64,000 bases of DNA from Kribbella sindirgiensis (lineage in GTDB: Bacteria; Actinomycetota; Actinomycetes; Propionibacteriales; Kribbellaceae). The stretch is taken from positions 558,001 to 622,000 of the forward strand of contig NZ_SJKA01000004.1 of the NCBI RefSeq assembly GCF_004331435.1. Direction: 5' to 3'. A program made the position numbers and the translations under genes. Under the pieces are notes generated by a model. The model did not search any database. It was not told where the DNA came from and worked only from the letters and a program-made list of their open reading frames with translations. Shown one piece after another: positions 39,300-48,594 of this stretch (positions within the stretch are counted from its first letter, which is position 1; every line of letters begins with the position of its first letter).

Positions 39300-39335
39300 G
39301 CACTAGACCGCACTGAACCGCACTCGACTGCACGG
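39300..39335 (+). promoter_or_regulatory. Four GCAC(T) direct repeats with 10-bp period
   Basis: GCAC starts at 39300, 39310, 39320 and 39330 exactly, with GCACT in the first three and partly conserved spacers ending in ACC or ACT. It lies directly upstream of the GGGGAGG ribosome site of the XRE gene at 39358. It looks like a cooperative operator; the protein bound is unknown. Confidence 0.5.
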
Positions 39336-39357
39336 CGCTGAGCAACTGGGGAGGCCG

Positions 39358-40653
39358 ATGGTCACGGTGGTCGCCAGCTGGAACGGCGCGAAGGCGAGCG
39401 CGCTCCGAGTCGCACTCCGGCTGACCGTTGAAGAACTCGCGGGTCGCATCGGTGGCTCTCCGCGTGGTGTCGCCAAATGGGAACATGAGCCGAACCTTGT
39501 TCCGAGCATGGCGAGCCAGCGCGACCTCGACCACATCCTCACCACCGCCACTCCCGACGAACGTGCCCGCTTCGCGTTACTGATCGAAGACCAAGAGCGC
39601 GATGTGCCGATGCCCGGCACCTCATCGGGGGAGGCCGAATCAACACCGCGCAACCGCAGCCTTCCCGACTCTGAGATCAGTCGCGCGTCGGGCCTCATCG
39701 TGCCGCTGAACGGCAACAGACGGTCCTTGACCGCGCCGAGCAGCGAAACGTTGACCTGGTTTGAGCAGAACCTCCGCAACCAATACACCGCCGACAATCT
39801 GCTTGGCCCTCGCGCGCTCATGCCGTTGATGCGGTCCTACGTTGAGACGATCGAGCAAATGCAGGAGAAGGCGTCTGGAACGGTCCTGGACCGACTCTTG
39901 CGCGTCGGCGCCGGCTACGCCGAGTTCACCGGTTGGCTGCACCATGACGCAGGAGACCTCCGCGGCGCGGCGGCCTGGGCGACTCGTGCGCTCGAGTGGG
40001 CGCAGGGCGGCCAGGATGAACGGATGACCTCGTTCGTGCTGATGCGACGAGCAGCCGCCGCACTCACAGCACGGAACGGCGCGTACGCCGCTCGGTTCGC
40101 CCAGGCGGCACAGCGCTTCGAGTCCCCAGAAACAGGTCGGGTACGCATCATCGCCGCTGTCACCGAGGCGCACGGCCACGCGATCTCGGGCGACGGAAGT
40201 GAGGTCGACCGCGTTTTCGATGCCGCCGATGCGCTCCTGGAGCGGTACGGCGATGAGATCACCGACGGAGACCCCACAGCTGATCGGTACTGCGAGCCAG
40301 CGCTCTACGTGAAGATCGCGCGCGCCAAATGCGCGCTCGAACTCGGCCGCGCCGGCGATGCGGTGGAAGCCTTCACTGATGTCCTCGCGAATCTTCCGCC
40401 GGACTACCACCGAGACCGCGGGCAATACCTTGGGTCGCTTGCCCGCGCGCACATCCTCGCGGAACAGCCTGAGGCCGCGACCGTGGCCGCGGAGGAGGCA
40501 TACAGCATCGCCATAGCAACGGGCTCAACCCGTACTCTGTCAGATCTGCGCGGCAGCATGCCGGGCGGTCTGGCTCGGTGGTCTCACATACCCGAGGTGG
40601 AGCGTTTCTGTGCCATGCTCGCTGCGGTTCAACCAGAGATTGGCGGTCACTGA
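39358..40653 (+). CDS. Large XRE-type regulator with helical repeat domain, 431 aa
   Basis: Starts at ATG 39358 after GGGGAGG. The N-terminal 60 residues form a helix-turn-helix (ALRVALRLTVEELAGRIGGSPRGVAKWEHEPN). Residues 130-430 are TPR-like helical repeats (LLRVGAGYAEFTGWLHHDAG, AATRALEWAQ, AYAARFAQAAQRF, KCALELGRAGDAVEAFTDVL). Proteins of this plan are common in actinomycetes and sense peptides or stress. The next gene, PP2C-like, starts at the base after the stop, so the two are coupled. Control is probably through the 10-bp-phased repeats just upstream. Confidence 0.8.
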   Translation: MVTVVASWNGAKASALRVALRLTVEELAGRIGGSPRGVAKWEHEPNLVPSMASQRDLDHILTTATPDERARFALLIEDQERDVPMPGTSSGEAESTPRNRSLPDSEISRASGLIVPLNGNRRSLTAPSSETLTWFEQNLRNQYTADNLLGPRALMPLMRSYVETIEQMQEKASGTVLDRLLRVGAGYAEFTGWLHHDAGDLRGAAAWATRALEWAQGGQDERMTSFVLMRRAAAALTARNGAYAARFAQAAQRFESPETGRVRIIAAVTEAHGHAISGDGSEVDRVFDAADALLERYGDEITDGDPTADRYCEPALYVKIARAKCALELGRAGDAVEAFTDVLANLPPDYHRDRGQYLGSLARAHILAEQPEAATVAAEEAYSIAIATGSTRTLSDLRGSMPGGLARWSHIPEVERFCAMLAAVQPEIGGH

Positions 40654-41475
40654 GTGTTCTCACTAGCCACAGATGCAGCCCCTGGTCGCCCGAACGAGGA
40701 CTTCGTTGTCGCGACGCCCGACCTCGCCATCGTTGTCGACGGTGCCGGCGTTCCGATGGGGGGTTGCCAGCACGGGGTGGCTTGGTATGCCCAGCAACTC
40801 GGAGCCCGAACGCTCATCGCGTTGGCCGGCCGCCCAGACGTTCCGCTACGCGACGGTCTCCACGAGGCACTCGCTGCGGTTGCTGAGTCTCACGCCGACA
40901 CCTGCGATCTGACCGATCCTGGTACGCCGTGCGCTGCCGTCGGGATCTTGCGAGTCGGCGACCACACAGTTGAGACGCTCGCTTTGTCGGACGTGACGGT
41001 CGTGGTCGAGACCAAGGAAGGGCCGCAGGTCACTTGCGATCTCCGTATCGAGGAGATCGCCGGCACCGAGCCTGACGCCGTTTCGGGCCTCACGTTCGAC
41101 ACTCCCGAGCATAGGTCCGCGCTAGCCTCGCTCGTTCGTACGCAGACGGAGACCCGCAACCGGAATGACGGTTGGTGGGTGGCTGCGGCTGAGCCCGAAG
41201 CCGCCTGCCACGCAATCGTCGACACCTACTCGCGCGCCGCGGTCCGTCGCCTCGCGATCTTCTCGGACGGAGCGACTCGACCAGTCGATCAGATGGGCGT
41301 CTACGCCTGGCCCGAGTACTTGGACTTGCTCGACAAAGTCGGGCCTGCAAGCCTGATCGCCCACGTACGCGAGATCGAGGAAGCTGACCCAGACGGTGCT
41401 CGATACCCGCGGACGAAGCGGCATGACGACGCCACGCTGGCCAACTGGTGCGAGCGATTCGTCAGCTCGGACTGA
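40654..41475 (+). CDS. PP2C-like serine/threonine phosphatase
   Basis: A 273-residue protein from GTG 40654, directly after the preceding stop. It shows the PP2C pattern in short form: RPNEDFVVATPDLAIVVDGAG (first metal-binding Asp in VVDGAG), then GGCQHGVAWYAQQL, and near the end LAIFSDGATRPVDQMG and KRHDDATLAN (the second Asp motif D[DN]AT). Such enzymes dephosphorylate Ser/Thr on proteins. The element also has a Ser/Thr kinase with an FHA protein at 48.6-50.3 kb, which could supply a substrate, but they are 8 kb apart and a link is inference. It is co-transcribed with the XRE regulator. Confidence 0.78.
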   Translation: MFSLATDAAPGRPNEDFVVATPDLAIVVDGAGVPMGGCQHGVAWYAQQLGARTLIALAGRPDVPLRDGLHEALAAVAESHADTCDLTDPGTPCAAVGILRVGDHTVETLALSDVTVVVETKEGPQVTCDLRIEEIAGTEPDAVSGLTFDTPEHRSALASLVRTQTETRNRNDGWWVAAAEPEAACHAIVDTYSRAAVRRLAIFSDGATRPVDQMGVYAWPEYLDLLDKVGPASLIAHVREIEEADPDGARYPRTKRHDDATLANWCERFVSSD

Positions 41476-41618
41476 CAGTCGTCGCGGCGGGGCCAGCTAG
41501 TGAGTTGAGGACGCGAGTTCGCCACCGGTAGACCCTCGGATCCGTAGGAGCCTGCACACGCGCAGGTTTGGCTTCACGTAGCTGCGCTCTCCTGAGGGCA
41601 ACTGGCTGACGTGTGCTC

Positions 41619-41640
41619 GTTGGGGTCGGACTGGGGTCAG
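41619..41640 (+). repeat. Direct repeat copy 1 flanking the 41720 gene
   Basis: GTTGGGGTCGGACTGGGGTC plus AG here is nearly repeated at 42426-42446 (GTTGGGTCAGACTGGGGTC plus AG). Each copy contains two GGGTC cores. The pair flanks a single gene and lies in otherwise empty gaps. It may mark an insertion or be an operator. Confidence 0.45.
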
Positions 41641-41719
41641 TAGGAGCGGCCCACTGCCGCTGGTTGCCACATGCGCTTGGGCCGAGCCAGGCTGGCCCCG
41701 GACAACCTTTGGGGGAACT

Positions 41720-42352
41720 GTGGATCCTGTGCTTCCAGAAGACAGCGAACGGGTACGCGCGCTGAACCCGTATGAACGCATCACACTGGAAATTGGGCGG
41801 GTCGCGCGCGAGCACGTTCGTATGGACGTCGGCCTACGGCACATCTACCGCCAGCTGGTAGCCCCGAGTCCCGCGGTGCTCTTGACAGCGAACATCACGA
41901 GCACCTATCAGGTCATCAACGACATTCGGCTCATGATCGTCATGAGCGCTCCCTTTGAAGATCCAGCTGTTGCTAACGCAGCGATCGAGATCCTCGACAC
42001 GGCGAAGGTAGTGAACGCCGATCGAAATCGCGTGGTCCACGACATGTGGATTCCTATGCCCAGTGCCACCGAGCCGCGGTCTGTTGAGTGGCTCACGAAG
42101 CGGCTGGTCAGGGGCGAGGTCGACTTGGTCGAGCAGGGTCCGAAAGACCTGGTCTACGCCAGAGGCGTGTGGGATCACCTTCGACGAGTCACCAAGAGAC
42201 TCGACGCTCTTGCGTGGTTCCTGCAGACTGTCTTGCCCATCTACGACGAGTTCGACTGGGACGAAACGCAGTTGCCAATGTGGACCGCGATGTTGGAGGG
42301 GCGCTTCGACCTCCTGAACCCCGATGGCGTCAGCTTGCGCCCTCCGAGGTAG
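41720..42352 (+). CDS. Hypothetical protein, 210 aa
   Basis: Starts at GTG 41720 with GGGGGAA just upstream. Mostly helical, with PYERITLEIGRVAREHVRMDVGLRHIYRQL near the N-terminus and VVNADRNRVVHDMWIP in the middle; the latter resembles the RN..VH element of HEPN-like or Cthe_2314-like proteins. The C-terminal part is helical (GVWDHLRRVTKRLDALAWFLQTV). No membrane segment. Codon use is less GC-rich than the transfer operon, and direct repeats flank the gene, suggesting separate acquisition. Function not assigned. Confidence 0.65.
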   Translation: MDPVLPEDSERVRALNPYERITLEIGRVAREHVRMDVGLRHIYRQLVAPSPAVLLTANITSTYQVINDIRLMIVMSAPFEDPAVANAAIEILDTAKVVNADRNRVVHDMWIPMPSATEPRSVEWLTKRLVRGEVDLVEQGPKDLVYARGVWDHLRRVTKRLDALAWFLQTVLPIYDEFDWDETQLPMWTAMLEGRFDLLNPDGVSLRPPR

Positions 42353-42425
42353 GGACCAGACGCCACACCTGCCCCCTGCGGTGACCTGCTCCCCAGTACC
42401 CAGGAGAGGCAGGTTGAGGAGGGGC

Positions 42426-42446
42426 GTTGGGTCAGACTGGGGTCAG
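42426..42446 (+). repeat. Direct repeat copy 2
   Basis: Matches 41619-41640 with two differences and a 1-bp shift. It lies between the genes at 41720 and 42502. Confidence 0.45.
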
Positions 42447-42501
42447 AACTTAGCTCCCGTTCCGCGACTGCCTTTGTGGCCCGTAGGGTGGAGGAGACAG
42501 A

Positions 42502-42756
42502 GTGTCAGCCTTGGAATTCGCGTCGGCAGTGATCCGGGCACTTGCATGGCCACTAGCTGCTCTCGGTATCGCGCTGCTGTTCCGGTCCAAGATCTTGCAG
42601 TTGCTTTCGCCTGCGATGAGGCGGCTGATCGAGGGTCTTGCTGTCCTTAGGAATCTTGCAGCTCACACCGACACCGAGACGAGTTTGGATCGTGCGGCTG
42701 AGTACTTGGCGATGACCGAAAGCGTGCTTTACGCGATCGAGAATCCTCCGAAATAG
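42502..42756 (+). CDS. Small membrane protein with HEPN-like RNLAAH motif, 84 aa
   Basis: Starts at GTG 42502 after GGAGGAGA. One membrane helix (FASAVIRALAWPLAALGIALLF, about 6-27) is followed by LLSPAMRRLIEGLAVLRNLAAH and a helix ending YLAMTESVLYAIENPPK. The RNLAAH (Rx4H) plus final helix is the end of a HEPN/DUF4145-type domain. Usual relatives have a long region between the membrane helix and this motif; here it is nearly absent, so this is either a natural short form or an internal deletion. HEPN Rx4-6H motifs often mark RNases. A toxin role is speculative. Confidence 0.6.
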   Translation: MSALEFASAVIRALAWPLAALGIALLFRSKILQLLSPAMRRLIEGLAVLRNLAAHTDTETSLDRAAEYLAMTESVLYAIENPPK

Positions 42757-43080
42757 GGTTGGCGCGCTGAGCCTGTCGGCCGACCGTGGCGTCGGCAGCC
42801 CCGGCCGCTAGGCTGCACGTCATGGCAGACGCCATCAGCACGATCTCCGTTGAGGTGGCTGGGCCCGCCTACTCAAGTTGTCTATCGGTCACGCGCCGAT
42901 GGTGTTACCTGGGACGCAGAGAACGCACTGCCGCAGTTGAGTCCCGCAGCTGATGCCAGAGTCGGCAGCGCTGCCGTCAGACGTTGGCTCGGTCAACCTG
43001 GCGCAGTCGAACGGAATCGCACCGGGCTCCTCGGGCCGCCACCCGGCGTTCCCATGGAGATCCACTTGGGCAACTCGTCG
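42757..43080. other. Gap without supported gene
   Basis: 324 bp between convergent genes. A 91-codon frame (42850-43125) has no ribosome site and runs into the opposite gene. No repeat or RNA structure is clearly visible. Confidence 0.5.
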
Positions 43081-43731
43081 TCAGCGAGCGACGGCCGATG
43101 GGCCTTCGAGACCTTCGCGCAGTAGGGCGAGGTGTTTGGCGTAGGACCGGAGCGCACCAACAGAACAGATCCCCACAAAGAGGTATGCACTGCCGACAGT
43201 CAGGACCGCAGCGTGCCCATGCGGGATCGTCCATGCGCGGCTCAACATGACCACAATGTGGCCGCCGACAATGAAGCCCGCCCCCACATACTGGATAGTC
43301 AAGACTGACTTGGCGAAGCCGTTGCTCTGGCTCAGGTTGGCGAGTGGTTCTACTGCCTCCATGCCGACCAGAGCTTGCTCGGCGGTCGAGAGGCCGGTGC
43401 GAGTTGCCTGACTGTGGGTCCGTGCACCGTGTAGCCGTCTCTCGAGTCGGCGCGCAGAGATGACCTTGGAAGCGAGCATGGCCAGGATCGTCATCCAGTA
43501 ATTGCTCAAGAGGACGACGGGCAGCGGCACTAAGGACAGAACCCAACCGTCGACATGTGCTGAATCTCCAGGCAAGAGCGCGATCGTGGCCGCGATGTAG
43601 GCGACTGACATCGCCAGAATATTCGTTGTGGTCGACTCAAAGCCAACGAGTTCGGCCCGATCTGCGGAATAAAGAGCCGCGAGCGCCTCGACCTCTTGCG
43701 GGTCTGGCGCCGTCGGAGCGGAATTGCTCAT
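43081..43731 (-). CDS. Multi-pass membrane protein, 216 aa
   Basis: I choose ATG 43731 because GGGGGA lies just upstream. A cytosolic head with EVEALAALYSADRAELVGFE precedes four predicted membrane helices: about 39-55 (ILAMSVAYIAATIAL), 63-88 (VLSLVPLPVVLLSNYWMTILAML), 147-165 (VGAGFIVGGHIVVML) and 172-195 (AAVLTVGSAYLFVGICSV). A basic cytosolic loop (ARRLERRLHGARTHSQAT) sits between the second and third. No family recognised. It is divergent from the nuclease-STAND gene with a 290-bp gap that contains no other gene; it could be an accessory of that system or unrelated cargo. Confidence 0.7.
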   Translation of the reverse strand: MSNSAPTAPDPQEVEALAALYSADRAELVGFESTTTNILAMSVAYIAATIALLPGDSAHVDGWVLSLVPLPVVLLSNYWMTILAMLASKVISARRLERRLHGARTHSQATRTGLSTAEQALVGMEAVEPLANLSQSNGFAKSVLTIQYVGAGFIVGGHIVVMLSRAWTIPHGHAAVLTVGSAYLFVGICSVGALRSYAKHLALLREGLEGPSAVAR

Positions 43732-44021
43732 GGATCCCCCCTGGGCCGACACAATCCGGCATCACTTGGCTATCGCGCCAGCCGGGCATGGTGTTACGCC
43801 GAATATTTGGAGGCAGCAATCTCATCTCGTCGCTACGAAGGGGGACATGAGAACCATGGACCCGTCCAGCGCGGGGTCGAACAAGTCCCGCGGGGTGTGG
43901 AGTTCGTCGGCTCTGCCGCTACGGTTCAAGCAGGCGCCGCTCGCGGTATCGCGGGGACGCCTCGAAGCCCGCGACCCTCGCTGACGCGCCACGTAAGGCG
44001 CGTAGACTGCATGATGATCAG

Positions 44022-47000
44022 GTGGCACGCAAGAAGTCATCTCAGCGGCGAGCGCCTCGGCGGGCGAATGAGGCCAAGGCCGCGCAGCGGATTCTGCCCA
44101 TCGACCGGGATTCCGACGCATCAGGGATCATACCTCCTCCCTCGCCCGCGGCCGACCATACAGATGTGTCCGCACTGTGGAGCGATACACGAGCGGGGGC
44201 TCGTGCTGGTCGCGGCTTTCACTACCAGGACGCAGTTGGCGCATGGCTATGCGGCCAGGTGCTCGCCGGCGCGCTGGCGATAGTCCGCATTATTCCCGAG
44301 GGCTGGGAGGATCTGTCCTGCGAAGGCAATGCGCCATGGCACGTTCAGGTGAAATCGCGACAGGAGCGTATAGGCGATTTTCGGCCTTCGGAGGTCGCGA
44401 CACACCTACTCGACATGGGTGAGAAGCACTCACGGAGGGAAGAGGCTGGCCTAGACGGTCAGTCCGTTCTGGTGCTTGAGCGACCTGTGAATGGAGAATC
44501 GTTCGACGATTGGGGGACGGCGGTTGATGATGCCCTGCCGTCCGATCATCCGATCTTGCTGGCTGTGCAAGTGGCGGGGCGCCGGCGGGGGCTAACTGAA
44601 GATCAGATTCTCTCGATTCGCCGCGGCGTGAGTCTTTTCGTCTTGCCATGGCGGGCCGCGGCAGAACGGACACGCGACGCTGTGGCTAACCAGTTTGGGT
44701 TGTTGCCCGCTGCCTCCGAGTCCGTTGTGCTCGCGTTGCGAGATGAGATTGCGAGATGCGCTGACCGCAACGCGGCCGAAGGCTGGGCGACTCGCGAGGG
44801 CCCGGATCGGACTCGCATACAGCGGGTTGCCGAGACTTCGGCTTCCCTCATAGATCGCGCGTCCATGGAGGAGGCGTTGGCGAACGGCGTGTGTGAGCCT
44901 GTCAACTTTGACCAGCCTCTATCGGATGCAAGCTTCTACGAAGGGGTGGAGGTTCAACCGGGCCACCTTGCGGCCGGCCTTCCCTCGCCCCGCCCGGATC
45001 TAACTGGACAGGTGGTCAGGGCTCTCGATAGCGGGGCCACTGTCCTGCTCACCGGGCCTTCTGGTGTCGGAAAGTCGGCAGTGATGTGGGCGGGTGCGTA
45101 CTCGACACGACACATCCTCTGGTACCGAATTCGGCGGCTGCACGAAGGCGACGTCGCGGCGGTCGTGCGTCTCGCGAAGGCTATGAACCCCTCACTTCGG
45201 ACACCTATCGGGTTCGTAGTCGATGGCGTCGGCGTTGGCGCATTCCAGGCCTGGGACGCGCTGGTGCGCGAACTAGCAGTAGTCCCGGGCGCGGTGCTGC
45301 TCGGTTCCGCGCGGACCGAGGACCTGCTCACGCTGAGGACCTTGGCGAGTTGCACAACGATCACGGTCGCACTCGATGAGGCCGTGGCAGAACGAATCCA
45401 CGCCGCGCTGCTCACATCTGGTCAGACATCAGCGCCGCATTGGCGCGAGTCCTATGACGTCGCCGCAGGCCTAACGCTTGAGTACACGTACCTGCTCACG
45501 CGAGGCCGGCGGCTTGGTGACGTGATACGCGAGCAAGTCAATCGGCGCGTTGTCGAGCATCGCGATCTCGAACTACAAGTCCTAGCTCTAACGTCCGTAG
45601 CTCACCAGTGGGGAGCGGATCTACCACTACGGTCCGTCCAAGATCAACTTGGTGCAGACGACGCGTCGTTCCGAGTCGCCCTGAGCCGTCTTGACGCGGA
45701 GCACTTGGTGCAGGTGCGCGGCACTCGCCTCACCGGACTCCACCAACTCCGCTCCACAGCGCTTGCAAGATCCGTGCATGCGGCTCCCCCTCCGCCTCTT
45801 GCCGAGAGCGTGTCCGCCGTCATCGACCTACTCGACGACGATCAGCTCCAGCTCTTCGTGAGCGGTGCACTCGGCGCGCAGCGCGACTTGGATGACATCG
45901 TCCTCGACCGCGTGGCCGCGGAACTGGGCCGCAGGCGGAATCCCGTCGCTTGGACGGCCGTTCTCCAGGCGCTGCGTGTGGTGGACTTTCAGAGGCAGGC
46001 GGTTGTCTGGGCGACAATCCTCGACCGTCACGGCGTGGTGCCCGCCGACCGACCGATCACCCTTCAGTTGGCGATGCTGGATTCAGACGTGCTGCCGATT
46101 TTCAAGACAGAGATCATCGCAGCTGTCGAGGAGATCCGATCTTCCGCTGATGGCTCGTCGCCGCTTCGTGACGCGTTACTATCTGAGATTGGGTCGGCGG
46201 AGATTTCAGCTGTGCTCGAGTCCAGCCCCGACGCATCGACCGCGTCCCGATTTCTGGCTGTTCTCGCGGGCACTGGCCTCGACCGCATCGCCATAGCTTC
46301 TCCTACCGGTAACGCTTCGCCACTGGGCCAGTTGCTGATACAAGCACCTGCCCAGATCTTTGGCGACCTCGTCAGCGCTGCCGGGGCTGTGCACGCGTCA
46401 CTGGCACATCGATTTGTAGACCACGCCGGCGGCCAGGACGCAGTGTTTGCGAAGTTGCGAGCGCATTCACCGTGGCTTGTCGAGGTCGCTGTCAAGGACC
46501 ACGTAGATCCGCCGATCGCTTACGCCCGCCTGATGCATGTGTCCGACCGAGCTGAGGCCGACATCGACAAGTCCACCCGCGATTTCGGCCGAATCCTGCT
46601 GCGCTGCGTCCCGCAATGCGGCAGCGTCGATGTCCAGGCCGTCTTGGCTGGAAATGTGCCATTGCAATTCGGTGACCACACCAGCGCAGTGTCCAAGCTG
46701 CAACGGCGAAACGATCATCCGCCGACAGAGGTGGCCTGGAACACCCTTCGATCACAAGTCGCAGCCGCGGCCATGGGTTCGATCGACCCGACGACGCGGG
46801 TCAGCGTTGCCCACACTCTTGTCGGCGAGGTTCATCAGTACCTGAGAGACCTGACCCGCGCCTGGAGTGTGTCTCAAGGACGTCCACGTGACGCCATCCA
46901 GTTAGAAGCGCAGCGTACTCATCTCCGCGAGCAGGCCGACGCCTTAACCCTCCCTTTGGATCGCAGTGATCTGTTCGCAACTCCCGCAGACCAGGCCATC

Positions 47001-48116
47001 AATGGGATCTCAAACGATCACCTTCACAGTCTCGTTCAAGGGGTCGGCGACAAGCTCACGTCACGGATTCACTCCGCCGAGCGCGAGTGGGCCTCAATAG
47101 CCGCATACACCGGAGATACCCTCCGCAGCAGCGTTCAGGATGTCCTCGGCGGCGAGCGTTGGGAGCTGATGGATAGAACGGCTCCCGCGGAGCTCGCCGA
47201 CCTCGACCGGATCTTGAATGACCTGCACGCGATCCTTGCCGAACTGGCATGGGGGGCCTTGACGCCGGCACAGATCGTGTCGACAGCCCGGTCCGGACCA
47301 TATGACGAGGCGCTGACGCGAGTCGCGCAGCGGGCGCGATCAGCAGCTGAGACAAGAGCCGCCGATCTACTCGACGCATTCCAAGCTTCCGCACACGCGG
47401 CTGGTCTGTCAGTGCAGGTCTTCACCCAACCTCTACTCGACCCAGAGGCCGTCGAGTGGCCCCCTATACAAGTCGCGGTGGGGCTACATGCCGCAAGCGT
47501 GCCCGAGGCCTTGGAAGCGATAGCCGCCGCGAGCGACCTCCTGATGACGCCCGGCACTCGACCAGCCGACACTGTCCCCGTGTTGCTTGTGCCCATGTTC
47601 CGTGGTCGTCCGATTCGCCACCTGGCCCGCCAAGTCATAACCAGCATCTGGCCAGCGGCCGAATTGTTCGACTCCTGGGCCGTTAGCCTTCCCAGCGAGT
47701 GTCTCACCCCACTGACTGATGCCGTGATTCAAGCGCATCAAGCCTTGCAAGGCCTATCTGGCCTCGCTGCCCTTGGTCGATTGAGGGACATTCAGCCAGT
47801 ACACCAGCAACTTGCCGACGACGAGGCCGCACGGTACCAAGCCGCGCACGCCGAGATCACTACGCTCGAGGCCCCGGACATCGTCGTCGCCGAAATCATC
47901 GACTATCTCGCTTCCTTGGCGACGCGCGTGCAGACGGAACTAGAGGAGGGGCCTCCAAACGGCCAGGAGCAAGACACCCTCGCCGCCCAGATAGCAGCCC
48001 TGGTTGCAGGCGTCACGACCGAAGCCGGGACCGCGCTTGAGAGTCTCACCATAGTCAGCCTTCAATGGGATCTCGACCCACCAACCGCCGCTGAATTGTT
48101 AGCTCAATTGGGATAG
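44022..48116 (+). CDS. Nuclease-STAND ATPase, 1364 aa, candidate anti-phage sensor
   Basis: Starts at GTG 44022 in a weakly marked context. After a basic tail, residues 58-200 resemble PD-(D/E)xK nucleases of the DUF4297/Cap4 group: AGRGFHYQDAVGAWLCGQVL, then EGWEDLSC (acidic residues E94, D97) and WHVQVKSR (QxK at 109-111). A P-loop follows, VLLTGPSGVGKSAVMW (Walker A 345-352), with Walker B-like IGFVVDGVGVG. The remaining 900 residues are helical repeats, as in the sensor part of STAND NTPases such as Avs proteins. The likely logic is that a phage component binds the repeats, the ATPase assembles and the nuclease cuts DNA. It is a single-gene system here. Function is inferred from architecture. 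Confidence 0.75.
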   Translation: MARKKSSQRRAPRRANEAKAAQRILPIDRDSDASGIIPPPSPAADHTDVSALWSDTRAGARAGRGFHYQDAVGAWLCGQVLAGALAIVRIIPEGWEDLSCEGNAPWHVQVKSRQERIGDFRPSEVATHLLDMGEKHSRREEAGLDGQSVLVLERPVNGESFDDWGTAVDDALPSDHPILLAVQVAGRRRGLTEDQILSIRRGVSLFVLPWRAAAERTRDAVANQFGLLPAASESVVLALRDEIARCADRNAAEGWATREGPDRTRIQRVAETSASLIDRASMEEALANGVCEPVNFDQPLSDASFYEGVEVQPGHLAAGLPSPRPDLTGQVVRALDSGATVLLTGPSGVGKSAVMWAGAYSTRHILWYRIRRLHEGDVAAVVRLAKAMNPSLRTPIGFVVDGVGVGAFQAWDALVRELAVVPGAVLLGSARTEDLLTLRTLASCTTITVALDEAVAERIHAALLTSGQTSAPHWRESYDVAAGLTLEYTYLLTRGRRLGDVIREQVNRRVVEHRDLELQVLALTSVAHQWGADLPLRSVQDQLGADDASFRVALSRLDAEHLVQVRGTRLTGLHQLRSTALARSVHAAPPPPLAESVSAVIDLLDDDQLQLFVSGALGAQRDLDDIVLDRVAAELGRRRNPVAWTAVLQALRVVDFQRQAVVWATILDRHGVVPADRPITLQLAMLDSDVLPIFKTEIIAAVEEIRSSADGSSPLRDALLSEIGSAEISAVLESSPDASTASRFLAVLAGTGLDRIAIASPTGNASPLGQLLIQAPAQIFGDLVSAAGAVHASLAHRFVDHAGGQDAVFAKLRAHSPWLVEVAVKDHVDPPIAYARLMHVSDRAEADIDKSTRDFGRILLRCVPQCGSVDVQAVLAGNVPLQFGDHTSAVSKLQRRNDHPPTEVAWNTLRSQVAAAAMGSIDPTTRVSVAHTLVGEVHQYLRDLTRAWSVSQGRPRDAIQLEAQRTHLREQADALTLPLDRSDLFATPADQAINGISNDHLHSLVQGVGDKLTSRIHSAEREWASIAAYTGDTLRSSVQDVLGGERWELMDRTAPAELADLDRILNDLHAILAELAWGALTPAQIVSTARSGPYDEALTRVAQRARSAAETRAADLLDAFQASAHAAGLSVQVFTQPLLDPEAVEWPPIQVAVGLHAASVPEALEAIAAASDLLMTPGTRPADTVPVLLVPMFRGRPIRHLARQVITSIWPAAELFDSWAVSLPSECLTPLTDAVIQAHQALQGLSGLAALGRLRDIQPVHQQLADDEAARYQAAHAEITTLEAPDIVVAEIIDYLASLATRVQTELEEGPPNGQEQDTLAAQIAALVAGVTTEAGTALESLTIVSLQWDLDPPTAAELLAQLG

Positions 48117-48594
48117 GCGTGACGAATAGTGCGCCTCGTCCGGCGGTCGTGCCCCGCAGCTCACGAGTGGCACGAGCCCTCCGGCCCGTCTGACCTGGCG
48201 GCCAGGTCAGGGACCGGTTATTACCCCAAAGGCGGATCGTCCTAGCAGGACTCCCGAGCACCCCCTGATAGTGGCAGAGGCGAGTACCGGAGGGCAGCTA
48301 GCCCACGGCTGGTCCAGATCGGCTCGAGCTCTCGGGCTTCTGCAAGGCCTAGCCGTGCGGAGCCGTGCTCGTGCCATGGTTCGTGCCATGAACTGCCGTC
48401 AAATGGAGTTGCCAGAGCTGGTCAGAGGTGGCGAATGCCGGACTCCTGCAGACAGAAGTTGGCGGGTGTGGCGAGTGGCGTGGCACTCATAATCCTTTGG
48501 GCCACAAGCCGAGTCAGTGATCGCCCATGTCGGCGACAGCACTGTACGGCAGTCATGTCCCGGTGGCGGGTGGTCACACCGAGAACCCCAGCCG
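48117..48594. other. Gap without supported gene
   Basis: 478 bp between the convergent nuclease-STAND and FHA genes. Short frames lack start signals. Composition resembles degraded coding DNA, but no family is recognisable. Confidence 0.5.

Noticed and set aside
42850..43125. 91-codon plus-strand frame
   Set aside because: No ribosome site, atypical residue mix, and its end overlaps the opposite membrane-protein gene, which has a good start and clear helices.
48271..48492. Short plus-strand frame in the 48.1-48.6 kb gap
   Set aside because: No start signal or recognisable protein features.
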